Shown: in pieces, positions 33,456-45,401 of the stretch
Layout: every line of letters begins with the position of its first letter
Numbering within the stretch: the first letter of the stretch is position 1
Source: Lasiosphaeria ovina
Taxonomy: Eukaryota > Ascomycota > Sordariomycetes > Sordariales > Lasiosphaeriaceae
Direction of reading: 5' to 3'
DNA: 64,000 nucleotides
Assembly: GCA_033439765.1 (NCBI GenBank)
Contig: JAULSN010000009.1
Location: forward strand, 2,046,001 to 2,110,000
Made by a program: the position numbers and the translations under genes
Notes under the pieces: model-generated
The model's input: the letters and a program-made list of their open reading frames with translations, nothing else
What the model was told of the DNA's origin: nothing
Database searches by the model: none

Positions 33456-34171
33456 ATGAACATCATAAAACTCCGCTGGCGCGGGGCCCTGTCCCCAGAG
33501 CAATTGGCTGCGCTGCTCGCCACCCGCGACCACACGCAACTCACCACCACAACCACCACCACCAACACTTGCAACCCCACTGCCGAGGCCGATCCCTCGA
33601 CCAACCCTCCCTCCCAACCCCCGGCGACAAACACCACGGTCTCCCTCGCCACCTCCTCCAACCCCGAAGGGTCCGCCGGATCCCCTACCGACAAGAAAGT
33701 AAGCAAGCCCCCTCCCCTCTTGCCCCTTAGACTAACGTTAATGGGTATCAAACAGGTCAACGAGTCGTGCGCAAAGTCACGTCGGTGAGGGGATCGGACC
33801 CTGCAACGGGAGGGGAGGTCGGCGTCGGAGCGCCGTCAAGCCGGGTGGAGAAGGGGGAGTGTTGGCTCGAGGTCGATATCGGCAAGGCGGGGTGGGTGTT
33901 GTTGGGGGTGGGCGTGGTGGCGGTGATTGGCGTGGTTGCGGGTGTGCTCGTAGCAGCGAGCCGGTTCTCGGGGGCTCTATCCCAATGGGTGCTGGCCCGA
34001 GCGGCGGCGCCCAGGTGGACGGGGCCCCAGGGGACGGGGCCCAAGGGGGGGGTGTCGGGGCCGGAGGGGCCGAGGGGGCCGAGGGGGCCGGAGGGGGCGA
34101 GGGGGCTGGAGGGGCCGATGGGGCCTATGGGGCCACCGGGCCAGGGGTGCCGCTGGGCGGACCCTAATTAA
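33456..34171 (+). CDS. unrecognised membrane protein with collagen-like tail, frame uncertain
   Basis: Exon 1 (33456-33698) encodes MNIIKLRWRGALSPEQLAAL, a Thr/Pro-rich linker and NTTVS, mirroring the gene at 32220. An intron with donor GTAAGC, branch ACTAAC and acceptor ending at 33755 is evident, but splicing it leads to a stop after ten codons. The homologous second half lies in another frame, open from 33731 to 34171. It has GECWLEVDIGKAG, a membrane helix (GWVLLGVGVVAVIGVVAGVL) and a tail of about ten Gly-X-Y triplets (GPEGPRGPRGPEGARGLEG and on). Either a one-base indel, a sequence error, or a 32-base intron ending at 33730 must be invoked. It may therefore be a pseudogene. Collagen-like repeats are uncommon in fungi. 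Confidence 0.45.
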
Positions 34172-34253
34172 TTATTATTATTTAAATAAGCGTAATAAGA
34201 AGCGGTTCTTTTTTTTTGGTATCTTCTTTTTGAGACTGTCTAACGTAATTACT

Positions 34254-34302
34254 ACCCTTTCCGGCCACCTACCCTTTCCGGCCACCTACCCTTTCCGGCC
34301 AC
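34254..34302. repeat. 17-bp tandem repeat, nearly three copies
   Basis: ACCCTTTCCGGCCACCT is repeated at 34254-34270, 34271-34287 and 34288-34302 (last copy incomplete), just downstream of the pogo-type transposase relic. It may be part of that element's terminal region. Confidence 0.85.
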
Positions 34303-34334
34303 GCACAGACCTTCAAAAATTCCATCAGATCCAG

Positions 34335-35290
34335 TTACAAAAATACATCATCAGCAACAGGCAATTCCTTCCACACCATCTTCACAAATATAGCCCTGCC
34401 TTTTAGAGCCTGCCTTTTAGCTCTTTTATTAGCCATTTCGGCTTCTTTGGCCTCTCGTTCTTTGATCTTTGTTTCAATACTCTCAACTGTTAATACACGT
34501 GCCTCACCAAAGTGCTTGGATGTCTTTTTCTTCCTGAATTGAGCAGCCTTTTCCACCAGCCCCTGATTGAGAGTTTTAGGGTAGTTCGATCAGCTAGTGC
34601 TGTTAGAGTTGTTTTCTTCATAAAGAGTAATTCCTCTTTCAAAGGAGTGGTACACACATCCATAAGCTGAGAAACCAACTGGTTGATACGCTGAGCGGCT
34701 TCTCCATCCACTGTGACGGTCCTTCCATTTCCATCTCTGAGACTGGCTGTTGGGGGAGTCTTGGGTCGTAAGCGTTGGAGGACCTTATCAGGATTTAATG
34801 GTACTAGGCCAGCTCCCCTCCATGCTCCTGAGATATTGTGGGAAATGGTTTTGCGAGCTTGCTGGTAGTTGATGAGGAACTGGCGATTATCGATCCGTTG
34901 GGCTCCAAAGATGCTACCTTGTGAGACCAAGGCTCGGTAAGCATGGGCTAATGGGCCAAAAATACCAACATCGAGGGGCTGAAGATAATGCGTCGAGTGG
35001 GGAGGAAGACAGAGAGGTATGATCTTATGATCTTGGCAGTACCTCACAAACTCAAGGGAAATATGGCTTGCATGGCCATCAAGAAGGAGAAGCCGGTACA
35101 TTCCCTGCGTTTGGTTGGCCGTATAGTTGTCGAAATGTTCGATCCAAGTCACAGCTATCTCGTTGTCGGTCCAGCCATTGGGGCTAACTTGGATTACAGT
35201 CCGTTTATCGATCGTTGGATCCCGCCAATCTTCTTGGATCCGTTTGCCGGCGAAGATAACGAATGGAGGGAGTTATTACAAACCACTTGA
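34335..35290 (-). pseudogene. pogo/Fot1-type DDE transposase relic
   Basis: Minus-strand fragments match the DDE_1 domain of fungal pogo/Fot elements. In order they are LPPFVIFAGKR, SPNGWTDNEIAVTWIEHF, LLLLDGHASH (second catalytic Asp), PPHSTHYLQPLDVGIFGPL (third catalytic Asp) and a charged C-terminus (EARVLTVESIETKIKEREAK). Two stop codons near 35273-35278 and a frameshift near 34565 break it, and the N-terminal DNA-binding part is missing or unrecognisable. The main intact stretch (34490-35152) begins at GTG, not ATG. It is inactive, although it could have mobilised small elements in the past. Confidence 0.85.
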
Positions 35291-35732
35291 CTGTGTGGGT
35301 CAACGTCTGTATTGTGCAGTAGCACTGGGGGTCTGGCTGGTTGGTAATAATGAAGAATGAACAAAGGGCAAGCTCCTATTGCACAGGTAATACAGTCAAA
35401 CTGAGTTTGCCACTCAAGGTATATGAGTGCAGTGAATGTGTATTGCTTGCTTGAGGAACCAAGCAAGCTCTATCTAAGACCGTGGCTACGGTCGTCGTAT
35501 ATATCTATCTAAGGGACCAATCAACAAGGCCCAGGGTCCCGAGTCCCGATCACGGCCCCCGGGCCAACAGCGTGGTCCCGAGGTCCCGTACCGGAACTCC
35601 GGGACAGGCTCTGCCATGGTCTCTGCTGCCCTATTGGCTGAGCCCGAACTGGGCGTGCCCCACTCTAGTGCATTTCTTCAGGGATTCGTAACACCTTCCC
35701 CCTCCCCTTCCCTAACTTATTACTGTGGTAGA

Positions 35733-35947
35733 CAAACATATCTCTAAATGTTTGTTAGCGGGGGACTTTCCACGATTTGAAAGACCTTAGTTCCTTACGG
35801 CTCGCCCTCTCGGTTTTCCGCCGACGGGGGTAAAAGCTATTGGAATCTCTTCTATAAAACACCTAAGGCTTTTCCTAATCGGTTTGCTGGGTTATAATAT
35901 TAATTCTGCCCAAGTACCACGCCAACAAACATTCAGGGATTGGAGTG
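35733..35947. mobile_element. non-autonomous inverted-repeat element, copy 2
   Basis: About 215 bp, related to the element at 15436-15866. Both contain ACGGCTCGCCCT, then GGCTTTTCCTA, then a right end ending CATTCAGGGATTGGA. The left end is eroded by changes of C-to-T and G-to-A type. It lacks the 183-bp nested MITE found in copy 1, reading CACCTAAGGCTTTTCC across that site. Confidence 0.75.
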
Positions 35948-37262
35948 TAGGTAGTCCCAATGGCGGCCGGGCTTGCTTTGTTACCGAGATTCCTAATACT
36001 TACCCTTAGGTACGTTACATATGTACATGTGTACAGTACAAGCCTGCCGGCGGCTTTCAGTTGCCTTTGTGTAACCTTGAATTTTGTAAGAATTTAGGTT
36101 GTATATCCAGGCTCTATCTAGAAAGCCAGATAGTCTTCTTCCTTTGATGGCCGACTTTTGTCATCTGGGCCATTCGAAACAGCCGAGACGCCAAACACCG
36201 ACAAACCTTCCAGAGCCTTGCTGGACACATAGGTTACGCGCCTCAAATTTAGGCCTTGACCTGGGGTACCAAAAACACGCCAATTCGGCGTCAAGGTAGA
36301 AGTTACCTAGTGTCTCGTCAGAGTGTAATAATAAGGCTTTCAGGTTGGACGAGGCAGTCAAGTGGCGTTGCATCCAACAGCCCCGCCTGTTTCGAGAGCA
36401 GGCCGAGCCGACGGAGAGACAAGCCATTTGTCCAGCAAGCCTCGATGCATACCCGTTCAAACAGATGACAATAAACATCTCGATAGAAAACATATGGGAC
36501 AAATCTTTGCGAAATTGTCAGCCAAAGACTTTTTACCAGAATCTCCAGCTATTGATTCCTCCCGAACTTCTAAACTTCTCATAGGCTCGGGGATGACGTT
36601 GCTGGCTGGGTCTACTGTTCGTTTTAGGCAGGCACCGCCACAGTGACCCCTCTAACAGGGGTCTCGAACCACTAAAAAGGGGGCCCGCAGGCGAAAAAAG
36701 GCGTGCAGTTGGTGGGCGGCAAGCGGCTGATGAAAGCCAGAGCTCGAGGCTGACACGCGTGTCGAAGGATCCGTTCCTTTGCCTGACGACTCAACTTACC
36801 ACTGGGAGACAGGACCTACAGTGCAGAGAGAACACGGGCCAAGCACACTTTGAAAAAGAGAAGCTGGTGCTTCGCTTACCATTCTTTGAGCTATCTATTC
36901 AAGAATTTAGCTATTATTTCGCTAATTCCCCATATTTGGCCCAACACACTGCGCTTTCAACAAGTGGTGGGGACGCTGCGTGTGTACGGGGTAGTTACAG
37001 TACATTACGGAGTACGGTACCTCGCGAGGCGAGACCTTCAAGGTTAATTGAATACGACAGCCTAGGCAGCTTTTTGTCGCGCGGGCACCGCCTTTTTCAC
37101 GGCCCCAAGAAGACACGCAACTCCGATTTTCCATGACGGCCGTCTTGATCGAGCGCCTGGACCCTCGATGGGTGCGAGGGACTTCAGCAGCTGACGGTAT
37201 ATGAAGGTACGAAGTACCACGACGACCACACTTGACGTTCCCGAGTGCCGACACCGAGCACA
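35948..37262. other. intergenic, edge of the island and BEACH-gene promoter
   Basis: About 1.3 kb with no supportable gene. Short frames (36161-36646, 36759-37136) lack any family signal. The right part should contain the promoter and leader of the BEACH gene. Confidence 0.45.
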
Positions 37263-40200
37263 ATGTTCCCGACCCGACCGCGCCGCTACCGGTCGTCCAC
37301 GTCGGCTTCGGCGGCCCAGACGACCAAGGCCGCCGAGGTGCTCCAGGGCCTCCTCGAGCGTCTTGATGCGACGATACGAGCCGCTAAGGCTGGCACATAC
37401 CCCGACATTGACGAGCTGCTGGGACAGGTGCGCCAGATCCACCAGCATGTCGCTGCTACCCAGCCGCCGTCCCCCCCGCAAGACGACTTCCGCCATCTGC
37501 ACGGCTTCCGGGGCCTCCTCAATGTCCTCCGGTCGTTCTCTGGCTTCTACAACCCGCACAAGCGCACCATGGCCGAGAGGCAAGGGCTCTTCGACCTGCT
37601 CCACATAACACTGGCAATCATATCGGCGGCGTTCCGAGGGCATCCGGGAAACAGGCGCTACTTCCAGGACAGAGTTGACGGCGGCGGGTGGGAGGCCTTG
37701 GAGCAGGTGATAGGCAGCATTGGTATTGGCGGAGGTGACTCGGACCTTTGGGCCAACTGCCAGCTGTTTGGAAAGCTGCTCTCGTTCTCTCTCGATGACC
37801 AGCGCCTGGATGAACTTTGCCGCTCAGTTGCCTCGTCCGCCGTCCTAGATGCCAACGAGGACAAAGTCGTTCCGACGTTCGACGCGAAAGACATAGAGGC
37901 GCGGCTGGGAACCATCATTGGACCGGCCACCATTATACAAAATGCCGAGATTATTCGGACTATTGTTTGCTTTTGGGAATCGCTTCCGAGGACCGAGGGT
38001 GCCACGGTAAACCCCGCGTCGGTAATAGTTTTGACAACACTCTCATCTGTTGCGTCTACCTCGTTCTTCAACCTGACTGCTCTCCATGGAGCCGGGATTC
38101 TCTCCAGGTTCCTGCGCCTGCTCTTTAGCCCAGACTGCGTTCTTGGCGAGTTGGAGAAGGAAAAGACATTGTCTCTATGCAATTCCCTAATGCACCTTGG
38201 CATTGATCAACTTGCAGATGCCCAGTTTATGCTATCTCGCCAGGACTCAGCCGTTTCCGAGTTCTGTCTAGACATGACGGAGAAGTACAACGGGCCTCCC
38301 TTCATCCAGTTCGACCTCTCGCTGCATGGCCACGCATCGGTAGAGCTCCCCAGCCTGGGTCGAAGTTTTCCGCCCCAGTCTTCTCCCGGCTATACTTTTA
38401 CTGCATGGGTTCGCATCGACAGGTTCGACCCCAAGTCGCATACGACTTTGTTTGGAGTTTTTGACTCGTCTCAGACGTGCTTTCTTCTGGCATATCTCGA
38501 GAAGGATACCAAAAACTTCATCCTCCAGACCTCCGTCACATCTGCACGTCCGAGTGTAAGATTTAAATCTGTGGCGTTCGAGGAGAACAAGTGGTACCAC
38601 ATTGCCATAGTCCACCGCAGGCCCAAGACAATGGTTGCTAGCAAAGCAAGCCTCTACGTCAACGGGGAGTTTGCAGAACAAATACGATCGTCGTACCCGA
38701 ACACCCCTCCGCTCTCCAATGCCAGCACGGAAAGCTTTGCTTCTTTTACATCGAGCAATAACAAGACGAACCCAGTCCAGGCGTTTCTGGGTACGCCTCG
38801 TGATCTCTCGACCCAGCTGGGGCCTGGCTTGGTGTTTTCAAAGTGGTCCCTTGCCACTGCCCATTTGTTTGAAGATACCCTGAGTGATGATCTTCTGGCA
38901 GTACACTTCCGCCTTGGCCCGCGCTACCAAGGTAACTTTCAGGACTGCCTCGGCGGGTTCCAGACTTACGAAGCCTCTGCCGCTCTCGGACTCCGGAATG
39001 AAGTCTTCCACCCTGGGAAAGACGAGAATTCCGACATTCTGAGAGCTATTAGGGATAAGGCGAGCACAATTGTCCCTGAGTCCAAGGTCTTGATAAGCAC
39101 CTCGTCGCGGGCCGTGTTCCGCACAGATGGCAAATTCATGGATAGTCTCCTTTTCAGATCGCTCTCCAAGAACTCGGCCAGCAGCCTGTTCCACACCACA
39201 ACCAAGAACGGGACCGCTGTTGCGATTAATGGTGCTGTGCCGTGCATCAATGACGCACTGATCAGACCCAATGGTGTCTCGCTTCTCACCGGCGACCCCG
39301 TCCTCGCCAACCCTTACTACTTTGATGACAACCTCTGGCGGTTGGGTGGGTTTACACCTGTAGCGCTGAAATTGATCGAGCGGTCGTCAACTTCTGAGGA
39401 GCTCCTGCGCTCGGTCGAATTGATGCTGCACTGCATAGACAATAGCTGGCGAAACAGCGAGGCCATGGAAAAGGACAACGGCTATGCCATTCTGAGCATG
39501 CTCTTGCGAGCGAAACTCGGCTATGGCGTGTCGACTTCTGACAACCAGTCCTGGCAACTCACGCTAACAAACGACACGAGAGACAGGCTGAGCTTTCAGC
39601 TCCTCAGCCTGGTTCTTAGGTTTGTGGGCTACAATCATGCTGACCCCATTGACTCGTTTATCGTGAACCCGCTTGCCTACCGCATTCTTTTGATTGACCC
39701 CGACATCTGGCGCAAATCTGCCGCTCTTACACAAGAACTATACTACAAACAATTTGTGACGTTTGCCGTAAAGAGCAAGCATCATCAGTTCAACAGTCGA
39801 CGACTGCTCCGAATGCGTAAGTGCCAGCTTGATCTTGACTCGCATATGTTCCCTTCACTTACACCATCGGACGCAGGAATCATCAAGAGGCTCTTAGATG
39901 CGCTAAAAGCGGAAACCCTCTCGGAAGATATCGTACCTCATTTCATGGCCTCCTTCGAGAGTCTCGTCAAGTGCAACTACAACGCAGAAGTTCACCGATC
40001 ACTAGCTCTATTTATCACTTACGCCTTCCACACACCTCCTGGCTCTTTGCCGCGAACCCCAAAGCCCTCCAACTCCGGCGGCCGATCAACCACGTCTGGG
40101 CTGGGCATTCTGCGGCGGTCTACTCTTGAGACCAACTCAGTCTCTGCAGCTAACACCTCAAGGCTCCTCACCAAAAAGCAGCTAGGGATCAAGATCCTTG

Positions 40201-43200
40201 AGATGTATACGGGCCTCCTCTGCGATAAGACAAACCTGGGTGATATTCGCAAGTTCGCCAAGACAGTCACTAATAAGGTAATGCCCGAATGTGGCCCAGA
40301 GAATAAAGAGCCCGAAGACGTACTGACTGCATTCCAGTGGCTTCTATATTTGCTTGCAGAAGACGACCCGGAGATTGTTGTATATGGTTGCAAGATCCTC
40401 GCTCGCCTCCTGGTCACGCAGCCGCCGGGCTACACTGCCAAATTTGCAGCCAAAACCGGCGGCTTCTGGATCATGGCTCACCGTCTCAAGCAGTGGTGGG
40501 ATATACCAACCATGTGGCCGATATTGTTTGGCATACTCTTCGGATATGATGTTGCCAATATCAACTTTGACAAATCATTTGACTTTTTCAGTCTGTTGGA
40601 GATATTTGGCCACAGCCGCGTGGTTTTCCCAGAAGTGCTACCTGTTATCACGTCTATGCTGCAGCATGGCCTCAGGGACATTTTAAAACACCAAGATGAC
40701 CCCGATTCGCCAGCTGGTGACCCGGGGACGGTCAAAAGCCCGACCGAGACGCCCGAACCGCCGCAGACAAGACCGAGGGCCAAATCTATGGAACTAGGCA
40801 AGGCTTTAGAATCACGAAGTATGCCCATTATCTCTCTTTGTGGCTGTGTAATGTCTGCTAACGCAAACCCAGGGACCCGATTACCCGACAAAGAGAGAGT
40901 CACGGCTCATGGCGCGATTCTCCAGACCGTTGTCCGTTTTCTTGCCGACATGCATAACCGGTCCGCCAGCTTTAGAGACTTTGCGCTGTCGTCGGACTAT
41001 GTGCGGCTCCTTCTCTCGGCTCTCTATCCTATTGTTGTCAGCGCAGATCCCGTCACACCCGAGACTGAGCTCAACTCTAAGGACTCTGCTCTCACATTCG
41101 AGGGAGGCGACGTGATCATCCGTCCAGTCCCTGGCTCTTTATCCACAGCGACACCCATAGTCAGAACAACAAATGCCGGCGCGGTCGAGCCTCCCCTACC
41201 GTCTCCTGGACTAGGTCGTGGGACACCTCTCCGTAGGCCGTCGTCGTTTATCCTGGTCACATCCCAACCCCCCGCTACACCCACGCCAACCCGCCTAAAC
41301 CACGTCATGTCACCAAAGAAAAGGGTCAACACCCAGAAAATCAGCAACGTCGTTTTAGAAGGGATTTTAGAACTTATCATCAATGTGTTTACCGACCAGA
41401 TTCTGGTCCGAAAGGAATTCCCAGGATTTGGGCTGTTTCTGAAGGTACCTCCGGGATTTCAGGAGCATCAAGCGTACTTCGGAACCTACATTCTACGGAA
41501 TACCATTGCCCACTTGGGCAGCGCAGTCCAACTTGATCTGAAGGCGCTCCAGGAGCCAAAAATCCTCCAGAACATGGCCCGGCTGAATCTCCACATGGCC
41601 GAGGCGATCTTTGAGGGATGGTTTATCAATGGTGCTGAGCCAATGCTTGACTTCACCGGCATTCTGCTCGAGTACTTGCAGCGATCTGAAGTGTCGTCCA
41701 TCAAAAGCGTCCGGCTTTGCAGCTCCGCAGTGGCGACCATTCGGACGTCTTTCCTTAAGCTCACTCTGCTAAGGCTCTCGGATATGGACGACCCGCAAAC
41801 TAAGGATTCGGAGGCACAATCAACGATGGAGAAATTGGAATACTGGCAGACGGTACTTCTCAGCTGCCTTTCGCTTGAGGATGATTACATGAAACTCCTC
41901 TGGTATCAGCTCTACAATAAACTCATCGACTCACGCGAAACCATCCGGCTCGCTGCGGCGAGACTTTGGCGGATAATGCTAGTCCAAAAGCCCGAGGAGT
42001 CGTCGGCTCTGTTCCGACACACCATGACACCCGATCAGCAGTCACTAGCTAAAGGCTTTAGGAAACTCACGGAATTAGACGATACGGCGTTTATAGAGTG
42101 GGTCGATGAGCACCGCCCATCCCTGGATATCCTCTTCTTCGGAGGCATGTCCAAGACTTGGGAAGATTTTGTGGCTTCTGAGAACAACCGAACGGTAGAG
42201 ACTGCGAAGTCGAGGCTGAAGAACCGCAGAGATAAGCTCAAGCACTGGCAAACCGAATCCCTGGAGCGAGAGAATGTTCTGCTCCGCCATGAGATGGCGA
42301 ACAGTGCATGGATGAAGAGCATCTACTACGCAGAGCACTTCAAGCACCAAAGGCTTCTTCAGGACCAGCAAGATGACAATGCGTTCCTCACTTCGACGTT
42401 CGCAAAGATGGATCGCGATTTGCGCCGTCCGGGTGCCGTTTTCTTCGAGCCTCAAACCATTAAATGGAAGCTCGACCAGACCGAGGGTCGAAATCGTATG
42501 CGTCTCCGAATTCTTCCGGAATATCCTTCCCAGCATCAGCAGGAGTATCAACCAAAGAACAAACCCGGAGACAACGCCTCCACTCCTGCGTTGAAACTCA
42601 ACACCCATCTCTCACCGAGTCAGGGGATAAACACAACCCCAACCGTGGGGGTGGCGCCCGACGAGTTTGGAGGTGATGGGGCGATCGATGATCCTGATGC
42701 CTCTGCAGAACCCGGCTCAGTGTCTGAGAAATCGGGCCAATTGGGCGTGGCGCCAGAAGATGATTTTGAGCTTGTAGAAGATCCAAATGACCCCGATGGA
42801 GACGATGCGTTCGAAGACAAGAACAGGAAGGTCATGAGGCGGCTGCAGCACGGCGACGCTGTCCAGAATGTCTTCAATGTGTCGCGAATCATTGGCCTTG
42901 ACGCCTCGGAGGGCATATTGATCATCGGAAAAGAGGCTCTCTATATAATGGATAGTCTCTTCCAGAGCGCCGACGGCGAGATCATCAACGTCTGGCAGGC
43001 ACCGCCGGAAGAGCGCGACCCGTTCTCAATCATCATCACGGATGCGAATCTCACCGACAAGCGTCCGAATCAAACACGCACTGATCAAGAGTCAAGAAGC
43101 TGGCGATGGCACGACGTTCTTAGTATCTCGAAGCGCCGGTTCCTGTTTCGTGACGTGGCGATTGAGATCTTCTTCACGGATGGTCGGAGCTACTTGCTGG

Positions 43201-45401
43201 CGGCCATAAACCCCGTCCTCAGAGACGAGATATACTCGAGGCTGACAAGCAAGACTCCGCACACCCATGGAGCCAACCTACTTCCAAATCCCGAAGACGC
43301 ATGGCGCCTCGAAAGCCTCAAGTTCAGCGAGGAATTGCCCCAGACACTGGGCGCTAAGTTCGGAAGCATATTCAACTCGTCGGCGTGGAATCCCATGATA
43401 AGACGCTGGCAAAGGGGCGAGATCTCCAATTTTCACTATCTCATGCTCGTGAACAATATGGCGGGCAGGACCTTCAACGATCTCACTCAGTATCCGGTTT
43501 TTCCATGGGTGCTGGCCGACTACACTAGCGATGAGCTTGATCTCAACAACCCTGCGACCTTCAGAGACTTGTCCAAACCGATGGGAGCCCAGTCTACAGG
43601 TCGTATATCGGAATTCAAAATGAAGTATAGCAGCTTGGCCGAGATGGGCGAGATTCCTTTCCATTACGGGACCCATTACTCGTCTGCCATGATCGTGGCG
43701 TCGTACCTGATCCGGCTTCCTCCGTTCGTGCAATCCTACATCATGCTGCAAGGCGGCACCTTTGACCACCCAGACAGGCTCTTTTTTTCCATCGAAGGGG
43801 CTTGGACTTCTGCATCCAAAGACAATGGGTCGGATGTCCGTGAGCTGATACCCGAGTTTTTCTGCCTCCCGGAATTCCTGACCAATATCAATGGCTACAA
43901 CTTCGGCGTCCGCCAAGGGGATGCTGGGAAGGTCGACAATGTCATTCTGCCTCCATGGGCCAAAGGCGACCCGAAGATATTCATCGCGAAACACCGCGAG
44001 GCCCTCGAGAGCCCCTATGTCAGCCAGAGGCTGCATCAGTGGATTGACCTGGTGTTTGGCTACAAACAACGAGGCGATGCAGCGGTAGAGAGCTTGAACG
44101 TTTTTCATCATTTGTCTTACAAGGGTGCAAAGGATCTTGACAACATCACCGATCCCCAGGAGCGAGCGATCGCGACCAGCATCATCTACAACTTTGGCCA
44201 GACACCTCACCAGATATTCACAAGACAGCATCCCTCTCGAGAAAACGACCGGTCTGTTACCAGGCGGCTCGACACCTCCATCTCGACCCTGACAAAGCTT
44301 CCTCACCCACTTCTAGGCATGTTCACCCTCCAACACCCCCTGTCCAAAACTTGCTTTGTCTTTTTTGTTTTGTTTTTGCTAACTAGCCTACAGAGAGCCA
44401 TGACCGTGTGGCTTCGCTTATCTACACACCAAAACTGGACCGTCTTCTATGCGCAACGCCATTCCGGCTTAATCTGCCGCCGCAATACGACAAGTTCCTA
44501 GAGTGGGGCTATGCGGACAACAGCGTACGGTTCTTCTTCACGGATAACAGAAAGGTAAATAGTCGTCCCCTTTATGATCTTCCGCTTTGAGTCCGTACAG
44601 CTAACACACCCAGCCTGCCGGTCTCTTTGAAAACCTGCACATTGGGCAGATTTCTACACTGACTTTTGCCGACTCCAAGACCCTAATTACTGCGGGCGAA
44701 GACTGTGTCGTCTCTGTGTACACGGTTCATTCGGCGCCAGGAAAGCCGGTGGAGCTGGTTCCGCGCTCCTCTCTCTTTGGCCACAAGACACCGGTGACCA
44801 ACATCGCAGTGTCTAAGGCTTTCAGCACGATTGTCACCGTCTCGCAGGATGGTGTGACTTTTCTCTGGGACCTGAACAGGCTCGAATTCATTCGCAAGCT
44901 TCCGCTTGCGCGCACCGTCGAGTGCGCCCGCATCCATGATGTGACGGGCGACATCATGCTGTGCAGCGGGCCCAACGTCATACTATACACTCTCAACGGC
45001 GACCTCATTCTTGACCAGAACGTCTGCGCGGCCGAGGGCCCAGACGACTTTGTCCACTCGTGTGCCTTTTACGAGGGCTCGGGCACCGAGTGGCTCGAGA
45101 ACTTCATCGTCTTCACGGGCCACAAGCGCGGCTGCGTCAACGTCTGGCGCAAGACGGTCGGCATGAGCGGCGGCTGGATCCTCGAGTTCATGCGCCGCCT
45201 CGACCACGGCAACCCCAAGAGCGAGACGGGCGCTAATTTCGACGCCGGAATCACGTGCATCACGCCGTTGCCGCAGCTGGTCTACACTGGCGATGAAGAT
45301 GGCCGGGTGGTAAGTTTGCCCCTCTCTGCCTCACTCAGTGACGGAAAGTGCTAACGCAAGGTATCTAGTTTGAGTGGAATCTTGTCCAGAGGGAGAGATA
45401 G
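37263..45401 (+). CDS. bph1: giant BEACH/WD40 protein (Bph1/LYST family)
   Basis: Six exons: 37263-39816, 39877-40818, 40873-44316, 44394-44554, 44614-45309 and 45369-45401, giving 2609 residues. BEACH proteins are large scaffolds acting in vesicle, vacuole/lysosome and membrane trafficking. In order there is a helical armadillo-like N-terminus and a concanavalin-like domain (about 345-560, FTAWVRIDRFDPKSH). A long helical middle follows, then a PH-BEACH domain (from about 1825), the BEACH domain (about 2000-2285, SNFHYLMLVNNMAGRTFNDL and YPVFPWVLADY) and WD40 repeats to the end (SQDGVTFLWDL, FTGHKRGCVNVW). The ATG at 37263 is chosen because the open frame extending to 37245 starts at GTG. 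Introns 1 and 2 (60 and 54 bases) keep frame if retained. Intron 3 starts GC rather than GT (44317) and is the only choice that restores phase. The gene ends FEWNLVQRER. Confidence 0.93.

Noticed and set aside
33859..34167. Gly-rich alternative frame over the collagen-like tail
   Set aside because: It lacks the membrane helix shared with the upstream paralogue; Gly content follows from the GGGGCC-rich DNA. Kept only as a caveat.
43278..44306. 342-codon minus-strand frame
   Set aside because: Antisense to the conserved BEACH domain.
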